Source: Irineochytrium annulatum
Taxonomy: Eukaryota; Chytridiomycota; Chytridiomycetes; Chytridiales; Chytridiaceae
Direction of reading: 5' to 3'
DNA length: 14,507 nucleotides
Assembly: GCA_027600665.1 (NCBI GenBank)
Contig: JADGJL010000743.1
Span: forward strand, 1 to 14,507
The translations under genes and the position numbers were made by a program. Shown piece after piece: positions 1-7,861 of the stretch; positions within the stretch are counted from its first letter, which is position 1; each line of letters starts with the position of its first letter. Under the pieces are notes generated by a model. It saw only the letters and a list, made by a program, of their open reading frames with translations, had not been told where the DNA came from and made no database searches.

Positions 1-83
1 CATCTCTCCAATTATCACCATTTCTACGAGATCAGCACGCAGGTCAGTGTTAGAGCGAATTCCTGCTGTTACAACAGAAATCA

Positions 84-890
84 ATGAATATAAAGGATGA
101 ACACTTAGCTAAGCCGGAACTGAAATGTACGATCTGTATGGAAGGAAAGGCGACATCAGTAGAACACAAGACATCGTTGAATCCGAAGTCGAAACACCCA
201 CTTGACTTAGTACACATGGATATTATGGTGATGGAGAGTAATCCGAGTAGGAATGATGAAAAATATGGATTAGTATTGATCGACGACTATTCAAAGTGCA
301 AGTTCACATTTGACCTTACCTCGAAGAGCGGACCGACCATTGCCGAAGCATTGTTGCCTTGGATTGATTGGGCTGAGAAGATCACTGATAGGAAGTTAAA
401 GACGATTAGATCGGACAATGCAGCAGAATTCGTAAAAGGATACTTAGCAGATAAACTGAAGAAAGAAATTTTAATCAAGAGACAATTGTCGCATATGAAC
501 ACGCATCGAATGGAACTATTGAAAAAACAATTAGAACTTTGCAAGATCGTATGAGTATGATAAGGAGGGGAAACCTACTTCACCACTACTGGGTCGACGC
601 CATGTATACGGCCACCTATGTTTTGAATAGATCACCCATTAGCAATGAATCGAAGACACCGATTGAAATTTTCACAGGGAATATACCTGACTTGTCCAGG
701 ATCCGCGTATTCGGATCCATCGGGTGGGTCCACGAACCTGCAGAAAAGTTGCGCGGGGGGAGGAAGTTAGATATGAGAGCGATACCGTTCGATTCATCGG
801 CTATACGAAAGGCGGGTCAGCGTATCGAATGATTGATAGAAATGGAAATGAGTTAGAAGCATCAAATGTGAAGTTTGATGAAGGAAGGTT
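84..890 (+). pseudogene. Copia integrase fragment (frameshifted)
   Basis: The start keeps a C-x2-C pair (CTIC) like the second half of the HHCC zinc finger; the upstream histidine pair is not visible. The catalytic core follows: the first Asp lies in VHMDIMV (residue 46 of the frame opening at 84), the second in IRSDNAAEF (residue 111). The third catalytic residue, Glu at 521-523 in NGTIEKTIRTL, is in a different frame, reached by a one-base shift at about 482. A second shift at about 780 is needed to continue into the C-terminal part RFIGYTKGGSAYRM and SNVKFDE, which matches the end of Copia integrases. All three DDE residues remain but in three pieces, so this cannot make an active enzyme as it stands. 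The part from 890 to 1300 is a charged linker without a recognised domain. Confidence 0.9.
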
Positions 891-1300
891 TGCCTGGCCC
901 GAGGGCGTTGCCGACCGGGAGACGGTGTGGAGAATTTCATCGCGAAATTTCGAAGTCGAAGATTTTGACATCGAGGAATTTGACAGATTAGAAAAAGACC
1001 ATCAGGGAAAAGACAAAAATGAAGTCGTACCGTATTCAAACTCTGATACCGGAGTTAACCCTATTGAAGATTTGATTAGTGCCGAACCTGAATTACGAGT
1101 TATTATTAGTGATGACGAGCAAGATTTCAAAAAGGAACATAAATATCATGAAAGAAAATTGCAACATCAACGAATGAAGGCAAAAAACCCACTTGGGATG
1201 CAAGAAGTCCAATCAGAAATTCGAAAGTCGAAAAGAGAAAAGAAACCGATTCGTCGTCTAGGATTTGAAGATTTAGGCCCATTACATTTTGCCGGTCTTA

Positions 1301-2330
1301 CCTACCAGGAAGCCATGTCCAGTGACGAAGCCGCCGAATGGAAGAAAGCTATGGATTATGAGATGAAAAAGTTAGCACAGTACAAAGTCATAAAGCCGAT
1401 TAAAGAATTACCAGAAGGCCGAAATATGATGAAAGCAAAATGGGTATTCATTAAAAAGTGATGAAAATGGAAATATCAAAGAGTACCGCGCCCGCTGGGT
1501 AGGAAAAGGATTCACTCAGATTGCGGATATCGATTACTTCAATACCTTTAGTCCAGTCGCGAACTTCACTACGATCCGAATCTGTTTTGCGTTAGCTGCG
1601 GAATATGAGTTAGAAATTCATTCATTCGATATAAGTTCTGCTTACTTAAATGGAATTCTAAAACATCAATTGTTCATCGAATTACCTGAAGGATATGAAA
1701 TTAGAGATTACATCGGCGCAGAGGTGTTGAAGGGATTATATGGTACAAAGCAAGGAGGAGAATGCTGGAATGAAGAGATTAATCGAACACTTATCTCCGC
1801 AAAGTTTGCGCGAGCCGTTGCCGATCCATGCCTGTATTTCCGAGGGTCCATCAAAGATATCAAAAATTTGCAATTAGTCATATTATACGTCGACGACATC
1901 CTAGTCCTTACTCACCGAGAGAGTCCTCACCTGCGGGTGAAAATCGAAAAGATTTTAGAATCGAAATATGAAGTTAAGAAACTCGGAAAAGTGAAGCAGT
2001 ACCTTGGAATGATCGTCGAACAGAGTGATACCTGCGAAGTGAAAATTCGTCAGCATAATTTCATTGATAATATTCTCGAAAAATTCCAAATGACGGAGTC
2101 GAATCCAGTTGATACGCCTATGGAAGCGAATTTAGTACTTGAAGATATCGAAGGCGAAATTACATCAAAACCTTACCGATCACTCATCGGATCCACAATG
2201 TATTTGACTCAGACGTCCAGGCCGGATATAGCATATGCAGTTAGTTCATTAAGCCGATATTTAGAAAAACCTACCGAGACCCATTGGAAGCACGGGTTGC
2301 GTGTCCTAAAATTTCTGAAAAGAACTCGAG
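1301..2330 (+). pseudogene. Copia reverse transcriptase fragment (one frameshift)
   Basis: The region matches the RVT_2 (Copia) reverse transcriptase family. It opens with YQEAMSSDEAAEWKKAM and KWVFIKK, which is the usual start of the domain. A frameshift falls in the A run 1453-1457; the new frame continues with DENGNIKEYRARWVGKGFTQ, FDISSAYLNG, then KGLYGTKQGG. The catalytic YVDD box is at 1886-1897 (LYVDDILV), so both metal-binding Asp residues of the box are kept. The family's GSTMYLTQTSRPDIAYAV segment lies near 2190-2245. Its known role is copying element RNA into DNA in virus-like particles. Apart from the shift the domain is well preserved, which suggests fairly recent decay or a sequencing artefact in the homopolymer. 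Confidence 0.93.
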
Positions 2331-2537
2331 ATTATGCACTGGAATCTAAGAAGTCCGAAGAGCTACCCACCTTAGTTGGGTATGCCGACTCCGACTGGGC
2401 CGCTGATTCCTCGTCCAATCCGTCGGGGGATACATGATATACTTTGGAAAGAGTTGATTGGTTGGAAATCCAAAAGACAATCCACAGTTGCGACGAGTAC
2501 CTTAACAGCAGAGTTAGATGAGTTATTTCAAGGAGTC
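2330..2537 (+). pseudogene. Copia RNase H fragment, truncated
   Basis: YADSDWAAD at about 2381 is the first active-site strand of the Copia RNase H domain. The expected continuation needs two more frame changes: the G run 2425-2429 leads into GYMIYFGK, and the AAA at 2448-2450 leads into ELIGWKSKRQSTVATS. The TAELDEL segment (about 2509-2528) supplies the conserved Glu region. After FQGV (about 2537) the similarity stops abruptly and a GCGC-rich sequence begins. About the last third of the domain and the 3' LTR are missing. Confidence 0.85.
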
Positions 2538-2540
2538 CTA

Positions 2541-2745
2541 CACCCCCGTCGGCGGCAGGCGAATCAGGGCGCCGATTTGGGCGCTTTGAGAAGTTTGCGC
2601 ACGAAGCGCTGTGAAAGCGTTCTGGTGACACTGTCTAAATAGGGCGCCTGCCAATTCATCTTTCAAAGCGCTCGCGAAGGCGCTTCACAGCGCCTTTTTG
2701 GTCCTCAAGCGCTCCGAGGCGCTTTAACTCTGGCGCATTGGGGGC
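2541..2745. repeat. GCGC-word cluster with inverted repeats, possible non-autonomous element
   Basis: Eleven GCGC tetramers occur between 2569 and 2736, many spaced 9-14 bases apart and often set in AGCGCT, GGCGCC or GGCGCT. There is an imperfect inverted repeat: GCGCTGTGAAAGC at about 2606-2618 faces CTTCACAGCGCC at about 2683-2694. The ends carry weakly matching inverted segments, CACCCCCGTCGGCG at the left and the complement of GGCGCATTGGGGGCC at the right. No target-site duplication could be identified. It begins exactly where the Copia homology ends. It is a repeat or MITE-like remnant by appearance only; the family is not recognised. Confidence 0.5.
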
Positions 2746-3105
2746 CATCTGCAGTATACAAAATATATTCCGGCTCACCCGTTTTTTCTCCTTTTCATAG
2801 TAGGCACATAAATAATATATTTCCAATGTTTATTCAGCAGTTACAATGCCCATCCAAAGTACACGTACACCTCCTCTGACCCCATCCCATCCCATCACCA
2901 AAAGACGAATAATCTCAAAAATCACCAGCTCCTGCATAAGGTCCCATACTCACAGCAATCGTCCACCCATGTGAATGTCCATCTTGCGCCAACGGAATCG
3001 AAGATCCACGCGTCCCTGCCAAACGATTTCGGGCAAAGAAAAAAAAAGAAGGTATAAAGACTCCCCTACAAAGTGTAAAGAAAACGCCAAAGAAGAGTGA
3101 ACGAC

Positions 3106-3251
3106 GTTAGCGGGAAATAATGACGCACGCGGGCGCGCAAACGAAAGATCAAAAGCATCCTTGACAGCCGCCGAAGAGAACGCCAGGAGAATGAATACGG
3201 TAAGTGGGAAATGAACGACGCAGGCGCCCACGCAATGAAACACGATCAAAC
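3106..3251. repeat. Imperfect direct repeat, two copies about 93 nt apart
   Basis: Copy one (about 3106-3154) reads GCGGGAAATAATGACGCACG and ends in GATCAAAA. Copy two (about 3200-3251) reads GTGGGAAATGAACGACGCAG and ends in GATCAAAC. The shared core includes GGGAAAT, GACGCA, a GCGC or GCCC block, and GATCAAA in the same order with small gaps. The copies differ at many positions, so the duplication is old. No function is evident. Confidence 0.5.
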
Positions 3252-3373
3252 CCAACACGGCAATTATCCTTCACCGCGGTCGCAATATCCATTTGCAATG
3301 AGTCCAGAACTCGCCCGTGCCGAGATTATCAAGCAGAAATGTGCACATCCGAGGAGCACAGTATGAAAAGTGA

Positions 3374-3448
3374 CCAACGCAAAAAAAATGGACGCAGTAA
3401 GCATCCCACCTCCACATCCAACGCAGAGAACGACGCAGTGAAGATCCA
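3374..3448. repeat. Imperfect direct repeat, two copies about 45 nt apart
   Basis: Copy one (3374-3405) starts CCAACGCA and continues to GGACGCAGTAAGCATCC. Copy two (3418-3447) starts CCAACGCA and continues to CGACGCAGTGAAGATCC. The shared word GACGCAGT also resembles the core of the repeat pair just to the left, so the whole 3100-3450 stretch looks like a worn family of related short units. Confidence 0.5.
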
Positions 3449-3475
3449 GCAAGTCCATCGGCTTGGAATGCCCTA

Positions 3476-3690
3476 GACGAGGCGGTAGATGTGGTGATCG
3501 AGCTGGTGGATGTAGTGCGGGATTAGAGAGGCGGAGGCCGTCGTCGTGGACTGCGACCATCTTGACCGCGGCCTCCTCTTTCCCACCGTCAAGACAGTAA
3601 AAGCGCTCATCCACACAATGTCCAGCAAATCCGACACCACCACCACCGCCGCCGCCGTCACCGCTATCGCGCTCGCCTCCTCCGCCCGCC
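3476..3690. other. Ambiguous coding-like stretch downstream of the CEP76-like gene
   Basis: On the minus strand this interval stays open in two frames. One ends at a TAG at about 3473-3475 after PHYIHQLDHHIYRLV, whose last 15 or so codons are mostly C-ending like real exons here. On the plus strand a different frame is open from about 3516 to 3911 with C-ending codons (for example GLLFPTVKTVKALIHTMSS), but it has no ATG start and runs antisense over the CEP76-like exon. I cannot decide whether this is a remnant of the CEP76-like 3' end, an exon of another gene, or a compositional artefact. No family is recognised in any of the frames. Confidence 0.3.
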
Positions 3691-5017
3691 TCAACGCCTC
3701 TCACACGTTCCACCCCAAGCCCCTCGCCGCGATCCTTGGGCTCTCGATCGACTCCAGATCCCGCCCAAAGGGACAAAGTTCGTCACGACCCTCCTCCCCG
3801 CCCCTCCCTCCTCCCTCGCAAACACCTTCACCAGCCGCTGGGCGTGCGAGTCCCGCATGCCCAAGTAGTCCGCCCACCACTGCTTGGCGTACACGTAGAA
3901 CAGCCGCGTGACCTCGTCCGACCTCCGCCGCTCGCGGCGCAGCTGCTGAGAGACCTCGTCGGAGGCGATGACGGCCGCCGCCGCGGAGCTGCCGCCGCCC
4001 CGGGTGGTGAGGGTGGCGGCGGGTCGCAGGCCGAGGAGCTCGAGCCGGAGCTCGAGGAGGCCCACGGTGACGTCCACCTCCGCCCCAGGTTCTTTGATCT
4101 CGAGTGTGGGGCGGGCGGCGGTGCCCGTGAGCGCGTCGCGCCAGTCGACGTCCTTGACGCCGAGGAGCGTGCGGGTGGAGGTTGGGAGGTGGAGGCGGGT
4201 CAGGAGGAGGCGGAGGGGTTGGGCCGTTTGGAGAAGGATGTTGGTGTCGGTCGACTATGTTTTTCGTTATTCAAACACCAAAAGATTATCAATATCGATT
4301 ATTAAAGAAAGTGGGGAGACGAGGGACGTACGTGCAACTCAATCATCCACTGCGTGTCAAACGCTGGCTCAGTGGACGACATCACAGGCCGGGTCGAAAA
4401 GCGTTGATGCCGGTGCCAAAGGTGCACCTCCAGGCACGTCGTAGCGTCCTCGGCCACATCTGGCAGGCCAAGGAACGCCAATCCCCGGACGACGTGAACG
4501 AGTAGATAAAGCCCCTCCGGCCGACCGGGCAAGGTCGTATGGAGAGGCGCGGGATGGGCTGGACCGGTTGTCGTGGACGCGCCGGGTCTAGCTCTGCTGC
4601 CAACGCTGCCGCGAGATGGCGGCGGAGGTTCGGCCGTCCCCGTCGGTTTGCCAAGCTCTGCGCCAGTCAAGAGCGTGGCCGCGATCCGCTCCGACAGCGT
4701 GTCAATGAGGCCCGAGGTGGTCAGAAGTTGCTTGACCTCGTCGTCTTTCGATGAGCTCGAAACCAGGGACCGGATCGTGGCCTGGAGCTCTGTGTATTGG
4801 AAAGGTGTTCAACTAGATATATCACACCAGGCCCATCCAGGTGTTTAGAAACGAAGATAGACACGTACCGTCCGCTTTAAGCTGCTCGCCGATCATCGAC
4901 TGGAGGGTGGCGAGCCTTGCAACTGTAAAGAAGTCGGGGCAGTCACAGCGAGCACGTTGAGGATGGGGACGGCTCACCATCCGTGGCGTAGGCGCTCTCG
5001 GCCTGCTGGCCGTCCAT
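3691..5017 (-). CDS. CEP76: CEP76-like centrosomal protein (C2 domain), C-terminally truncated
   Basis: Four exons can be joined in frame: 5017-4978, 4922-4869, 4789-4332 and 4254-3691. The introns are 55, 79 and 77 nt with donors GTGAGC, GTACGT and GTACGT and acceptors ACAG, ACAG and ATAG. The predicted product is about 371 residues. A helical N-terminus (about 1-75) precedes a Pro/Ser linker. A C2-type domain starts at GLYLLVHVVRGLAFL (about 124) and runs through RHQRFSTRP, EPAFDTQWMIELH (to 184) and GVKDVDWRDAL to about 256. The signature LFYVYAKQWWADYLGMRDSH with RLVKVFA (about 302-330) is the linker that in CEP76 proteins leads into a transglutaminase-like fold. Homology stops near residue 347 (VVTNFVPL) and the last 24 residues look like a frameshifted tail. 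In animals CEP76 limits centriole reduplication and is about 660 residues long, so nearly half is missing. A weak GRDLES..SPRIAAR in the next frame may be a relic. The assignment rests on family knowledge recalled without a search. Confidence 0.8.
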
Positions 5018-5311
5018 CGTTCAGCTGGGACGAACGGCGTTGTCCGAAAACCAGATGGTGCTCGCGTTTACGCTATGGGACAGGACAACAACGGAAATAC
5101 GATCCCGTAGTTATTCGCAGCTTCAAATTTAGTGGCCGTCCGTATGAACCTTCAGCGTAACTTGTGTCAGTGTCAGAGTAATGAGATTCCGACGGTAAAG
5201 GGGTATATTGAAATTAACCCAGATGCATGTGAGGTGCGTTTCCGGCTGCCACCAAATTGCAATCATACGAGGGATCAACAGCTTACGTACAACTAGAACT
5301 TACAGACAGAT

Positions 5312-6820
5312 TCAATAACGCTGATACACCTCAGCGCCAAACTTCACCAAACAAATACGCGGGGCAATCTCGGCGTCCTTTAGCAAGTTCATAAATTCAG
5401 CATCAACTGGGCGTCCCATTCCGTTCACTATTCCTCCATCGACTCTGATATGCACTAATGACGGCAGGCCATCCATTTTGACCATGCGTAGATTGACCAC
5501 AAGCGTAACTCCAATTAACGTCAGCTTCTTCAAACCCCGCGGAAAGCTGACATGGCGTTCGCCTTGACCTTTTGCGACTTTGAGTTTCAGGATCTGCAGC
5601 CATGGCAGCGCTTTCACAAAGGGATCGAAGTCTGCGTCACCAACAACTATACTCAGGCTGAGCTTCGTGAGATACGGCAGTGTTTGTGCAAAGGTCTTGA
5701 GATGCTTCATGGCAAACTGCCAGTGGACATCAGGCATCGCCAGCGTAAGGTTTCGCAGGCTTAGCAATCCATAAAGAGGTCGGAACACATAAGAAATGCA
5801 GTGGTCGTGCTGTATGTCAAGTTTGATCGTGTGCAGGACTTGCATTTGCGAAAGCGAAGAAGACAGCATTGGTAGCATGCTTGCTTTCTGAACGTGGAGA
5901 GATACGAGTGAATCCTTAGCCGCCGTCATATCAAATCCGTTGATCACGGTGAACTCATTCAAGTGCAGACAGGCGACAGGGAGACCTTGTGGAATATCTT
6001 CCATGATTCCTCCAAACGTGAGTCTAATTGCACGCAGGTTATCGCCTCGTGGGCCATATTTGTAGTCCCTTAAAATTTCCATCGCCTCAGATGAGCTATG
6101 TTGAGATCTTCCCACGACCTTAATGGACCTCAATTTGTGCCGAATCGCCGCGAGGATGTTCCTTAATATGCTTGGGGTTATGCGGCGGAGGGTAACATTG
6201 CTGACGGCCACATGCCCCAGCAACTTCTTTGCTTCAACCTCATCCCAAACAGGGCCAACCAACTCCAGCGTCTCAGGAACCTGACCAGAGCACCAGCGCG
6301 TGTTGAGCCAGCTGTGCCAATCAGAGCAAGATGGAGTGAACACCTTATTGCTGACTTCAAGCCGAGTCACTTCTTTTAGCCACGGTGACAGCGACGTGGC
6401 ATTGAGAAACGGTGATGTCGATGCAGGCTTGATCTTCAATGTCCGCACCGAGCCCAGATAGATCTTCCACCGCCACGCTAATCCACCTCGTACCCATGCA
6501 GCAATACCGCCCTCCTCCCTCGACAGCTCATTAAGCTCCGTCAGCGCTCTTGAAACTATGCTGAGGTTGGAGACCGTCTCTTTGTTCACGTCAATCTGTT
6601 TTTGTACGCCGAACTCGGTAAGCAGATGGGCTTCTTTCATCCAAAGGATTGGCGCTGCCAGCTCGAAGAGGGAGGTGCAGGTGCGAAGACATTTAATGAG
6701 AGTCCCTCGGCCCGCACACGTCGATGGATTCAGGTATCTGATAACCAGGCGGATCTCGTCATCATTCAGTTGAACGGTGGTCTGAAAAAGCACGGTAAGA
6801 GAATGGGAAGACAGTTGCAT
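5312..6820 (-). CDS. F-box/LRR-like protein
   Basis: This is a single-exon ORF of 502 residues. Residues about 18-62 (LNDDEIRLVIRYLNP, then TLIKCLRTCTSLFELAAPILW) follow the F-box pattern of an LP-E-I start and a C-x-V/T-C-x-x-W/L-x-x-L-A-x-P-x-L-W end. The rest is a series of irregular leucine-rich strands such as LRSIKVVG, LRAIRLTFGG, LHTIKLDIQ, LRNLTLAMP, LTKLSLSIV, LQILKLKVA and LKKLTLIGV, spaced about 23-35 residues apart. F-box proteins of this build usually bring substrates to an SCF ubiquitin ligase through Skp1; the substrate cannot be told. Codon use is mixed and less C/G-biased than in the other genes. The first 17 residues do not resemble an F-box protein, and CTTTTTCAG just before the TTVQLND codons (acceptor at 6782) looks like a splice acceptor, so the true first exon may lie upstream. 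The gene lies 294 bases upstream of the CEP76-like gene, in the same direction. Confidence 0.8.
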   Translation of the reverse strand: MQLSSHSLTVLFQTTVQLNDDEIRLVIRYLNPSTCAGRGTLIKCLRTCTSLFELAAPILWMKEAHLLTEFGVQKQIDVNKETVSNLSIVSRALTELNELSREEGGIAAWVRGGLAWRWKIYLGSVRTLKIKPASTSPFLNATSLSPWLKEVTRLEVSNKVFTPSCSDWHSWLNTRWCSGQVPETLELVGPVWDEVEAKKLLGHVAVSNVTLRRITPSILRNILAAIRHKLRSIKVVGRSQHSSSEAMEILRDYKYGPRGDNLRAIRLTFGGIMEDIPQGLPVACLHLNEFTVINGFDMTAAKDSLVSLHVQKASMLPMLSSSLSQMQVLHTIKLDIQHDHCISYVFRPLYGLLSLRNLTLAMPDVHWQFAMKHLKTFAQTLPYLTKLSLSIVVGDADFDPFVKALPWLQILKLKVAKGQGERHVSFPRGLKKLTLIGVTLVVNLRMVKMDGLPSLVHIRVDGGIVNGMGRPVDAEFMNLLKDAEIAPRICLVKFGAEVYQRY

Positions 6821-7861
6821 AGCCTACGCAAGCATCCCCGCCGCTGCCGGCGTCATCAGCACCTGATTGTTCGTGGAGTGATAATGGTCGATCCATTTCA
6901 AAAGGTGGAAGGAGCGTGGTTCAAGCGACACGCACACGACGCGGTGATGTCCACAAATCACCGGTTGGACTGCGAGTGCTGTGCTTTTTGTGAGAGAGGC
7001 AGCCATCGGACGGGGCGCCCCCTCACGGCGGGATTCGCGACCAGCACGGCGCACAACGTGATCATGTGCCAGGCGCGGTTTGATGCTTCTCGCGACCGTC
7101 GCGAACGCCGCTGTGGCGCACATGTGCTCGGTCCACCACTCGTTTGCTTGCCGTCGTCGCGCAATTCAAGAAATCGAGGTCGACGCTGATCGCCGGCATT
7201 CTGTGCGTGGAGCTAATGTTTCTCGGTTGGGGTGTCGCGGACACTGCCTTGGTCGGTTTGCTGCAAACTTTCCCACGACGGGATGGGCCATCCCGTCGAC
7301 TTAGTCCTGCGCGCCCACTCCATGCCAAATGACCGTGATCTGCGTCAAGAAGGTCCACAGCAACCACTCGTATAACGCGTCATCCCACAACATCCGATCG
7401 GGGGAGAGCTCCAGTCGTCACGGAGGCCCTTTACCATTGAAGCAGACCAAAGTTGCAGAATAGGTCGAGTGAGGTCGACACGCGCTCAGTGATGTTCAGA
7501 CGCCTTGGCGCCTTGCCGACTTCACAGCTTCTTACGTGCTCGAGTTCCTCTACTTCGCATGCAGGTTGGCCTCAAACAAGAACGCGGCCGTTTGGTTGGG
7601 GGGGATGTCACGTCATGGCCATTGCCCCTCCCGTCATGATCGTGGCCATCGACCACAGGATGCAAAGGGCCTTTCAGGACGTGGTCGGGTTCGGGTTGCC
7701 CGGGGAGACGGAAGGAGGATGAACATGGCATTCTTCGCCCTTCGGCATGGCAGCTGACGACTCGCATGAGCAATCTGACATATGAGTTCTGGAGAGCTGA
7801 CGTGGCAGTCGTCAAATTGATTGAGTTCCCACTTTTTCTCAGACTCCCACACTCCCATTCC
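6821..7861. other. Intergenic region between divergent F-box and PPR genes
   Basis: This is the shared 5' region of two divergently transcribed genes. Several short ORFs exist on both strands but none has a recognisable domain or the third-position bias of the neighbouring genes. A perfect palindrome sits at 7276-7298. Near the PPR start there is an ACGT-core word TGACGTGG at about 7798-7805, the kind of site bound by bZIP factors, and a CT-rich leader (about 7828-7860) directly before the start codon. Neither is proven to be used. No RNA gene was seen. Confidence 0.5.
7276..7298. repeat. Perfect 11-bp-arm palindrome
   Basis: CGACGGGATGG and CCATCCCGTCG are exact reverse complements separated by a single G. 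As DNA this is a symmetric 23-base site; as RNA a hairpin would need a larger loop and would lose some pairs. It lies in the middle of the divergent intergenic region. Confidence 0.7.

Larger units (their letters stand above)
1..2537 (+). mobile_element. Degenerate Ty1/Copia LTR retrotransposon, 3' part of pol
   Basis: The order of domains is integrase, then reverse transcriptase, then RNase H, which is the Copia (Pseudoviridae-type) order; Gypsy elements have integrase last. Recognisable protein starts around position 84 and homology stops near 2537 inside RNase H, so no 3' LTR is present, and neither gag nor the protease can be read at the 5' end. The reading frame changes at about 482, about 780, in the A run at 1453-1457, in the G run at 2425-2429 and near 2448-2450, so no intact polyprotein is encoded. 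Base composition is clearly more AT-rich than the neighbouring host genes, as expected for an insertion. Positions 1-83 are probably part of the same element but show no readable motif. Confidence 0.93.
2746..3475. other. Non-coding stretch between transposon remnant and CEP76-like gene
   Basis: This stretch begins AT-rich (about 2755-2850) and then becomes A-rich and purine-rich. Short ORFs on both strands lack the C- or G-ending codon habit of the neighbouring genes and no protein family is recognisable. A small CCCAT triplication sits at about 2880-2897. Imperfect direct repeats built on GACGCA-type words fill 3100-3450 and are listed separately. No RNA gene was seen. Confidence 0.55.

Noticed and set aside
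2950..3258. 102-residue minus-strand frame with hydrophobic segments
   Set aside because: It lies over the imperfect direct repeats, lacks the codon bias of the local genes and has no recognisable family.
3264..3776. 170-residue Gly-rich open frame on the minus strand
   Set aside because: It overlaps the CEP76-like break in another frame, is glycine low-complexity, and runs into the non-coding repeats without any domain.
3546..3911. Plus-strand open frame with C-ending codons
   Set aside because: It has no ATG at its start, no recognised family, and half of it is antisense to the CEP76-like exon. A possible EF-hand-like D-x-D-x3-G pattern was considered but is too weak.
3736..4305. 189-residue open frame on the plus strand
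   Set aside because: It lies antisense over the last CEP76-like exon, whose minus-strand product has clear family motifs and clean splice sites.
6824..7123. 99-residue minus-strand frame upstream of the F-box gene
   Set aside because: No domain is visible and no well-formed splice pair joins it in phase to the F-box frame.
6602..7189. 195-residue plus-strand frame
   Set aside because: It starts antisense inside the F-box gene and shows no codon bias or domain.
7766..7861. Longer N-terminus for the PPR protein from an upstream in-frame ATG
   Set aside because: The added 32 residues contain Glu and Asp and would place the mitochondrial presequence internally. The ATG at 7862 after a CT-rich leader fits better.
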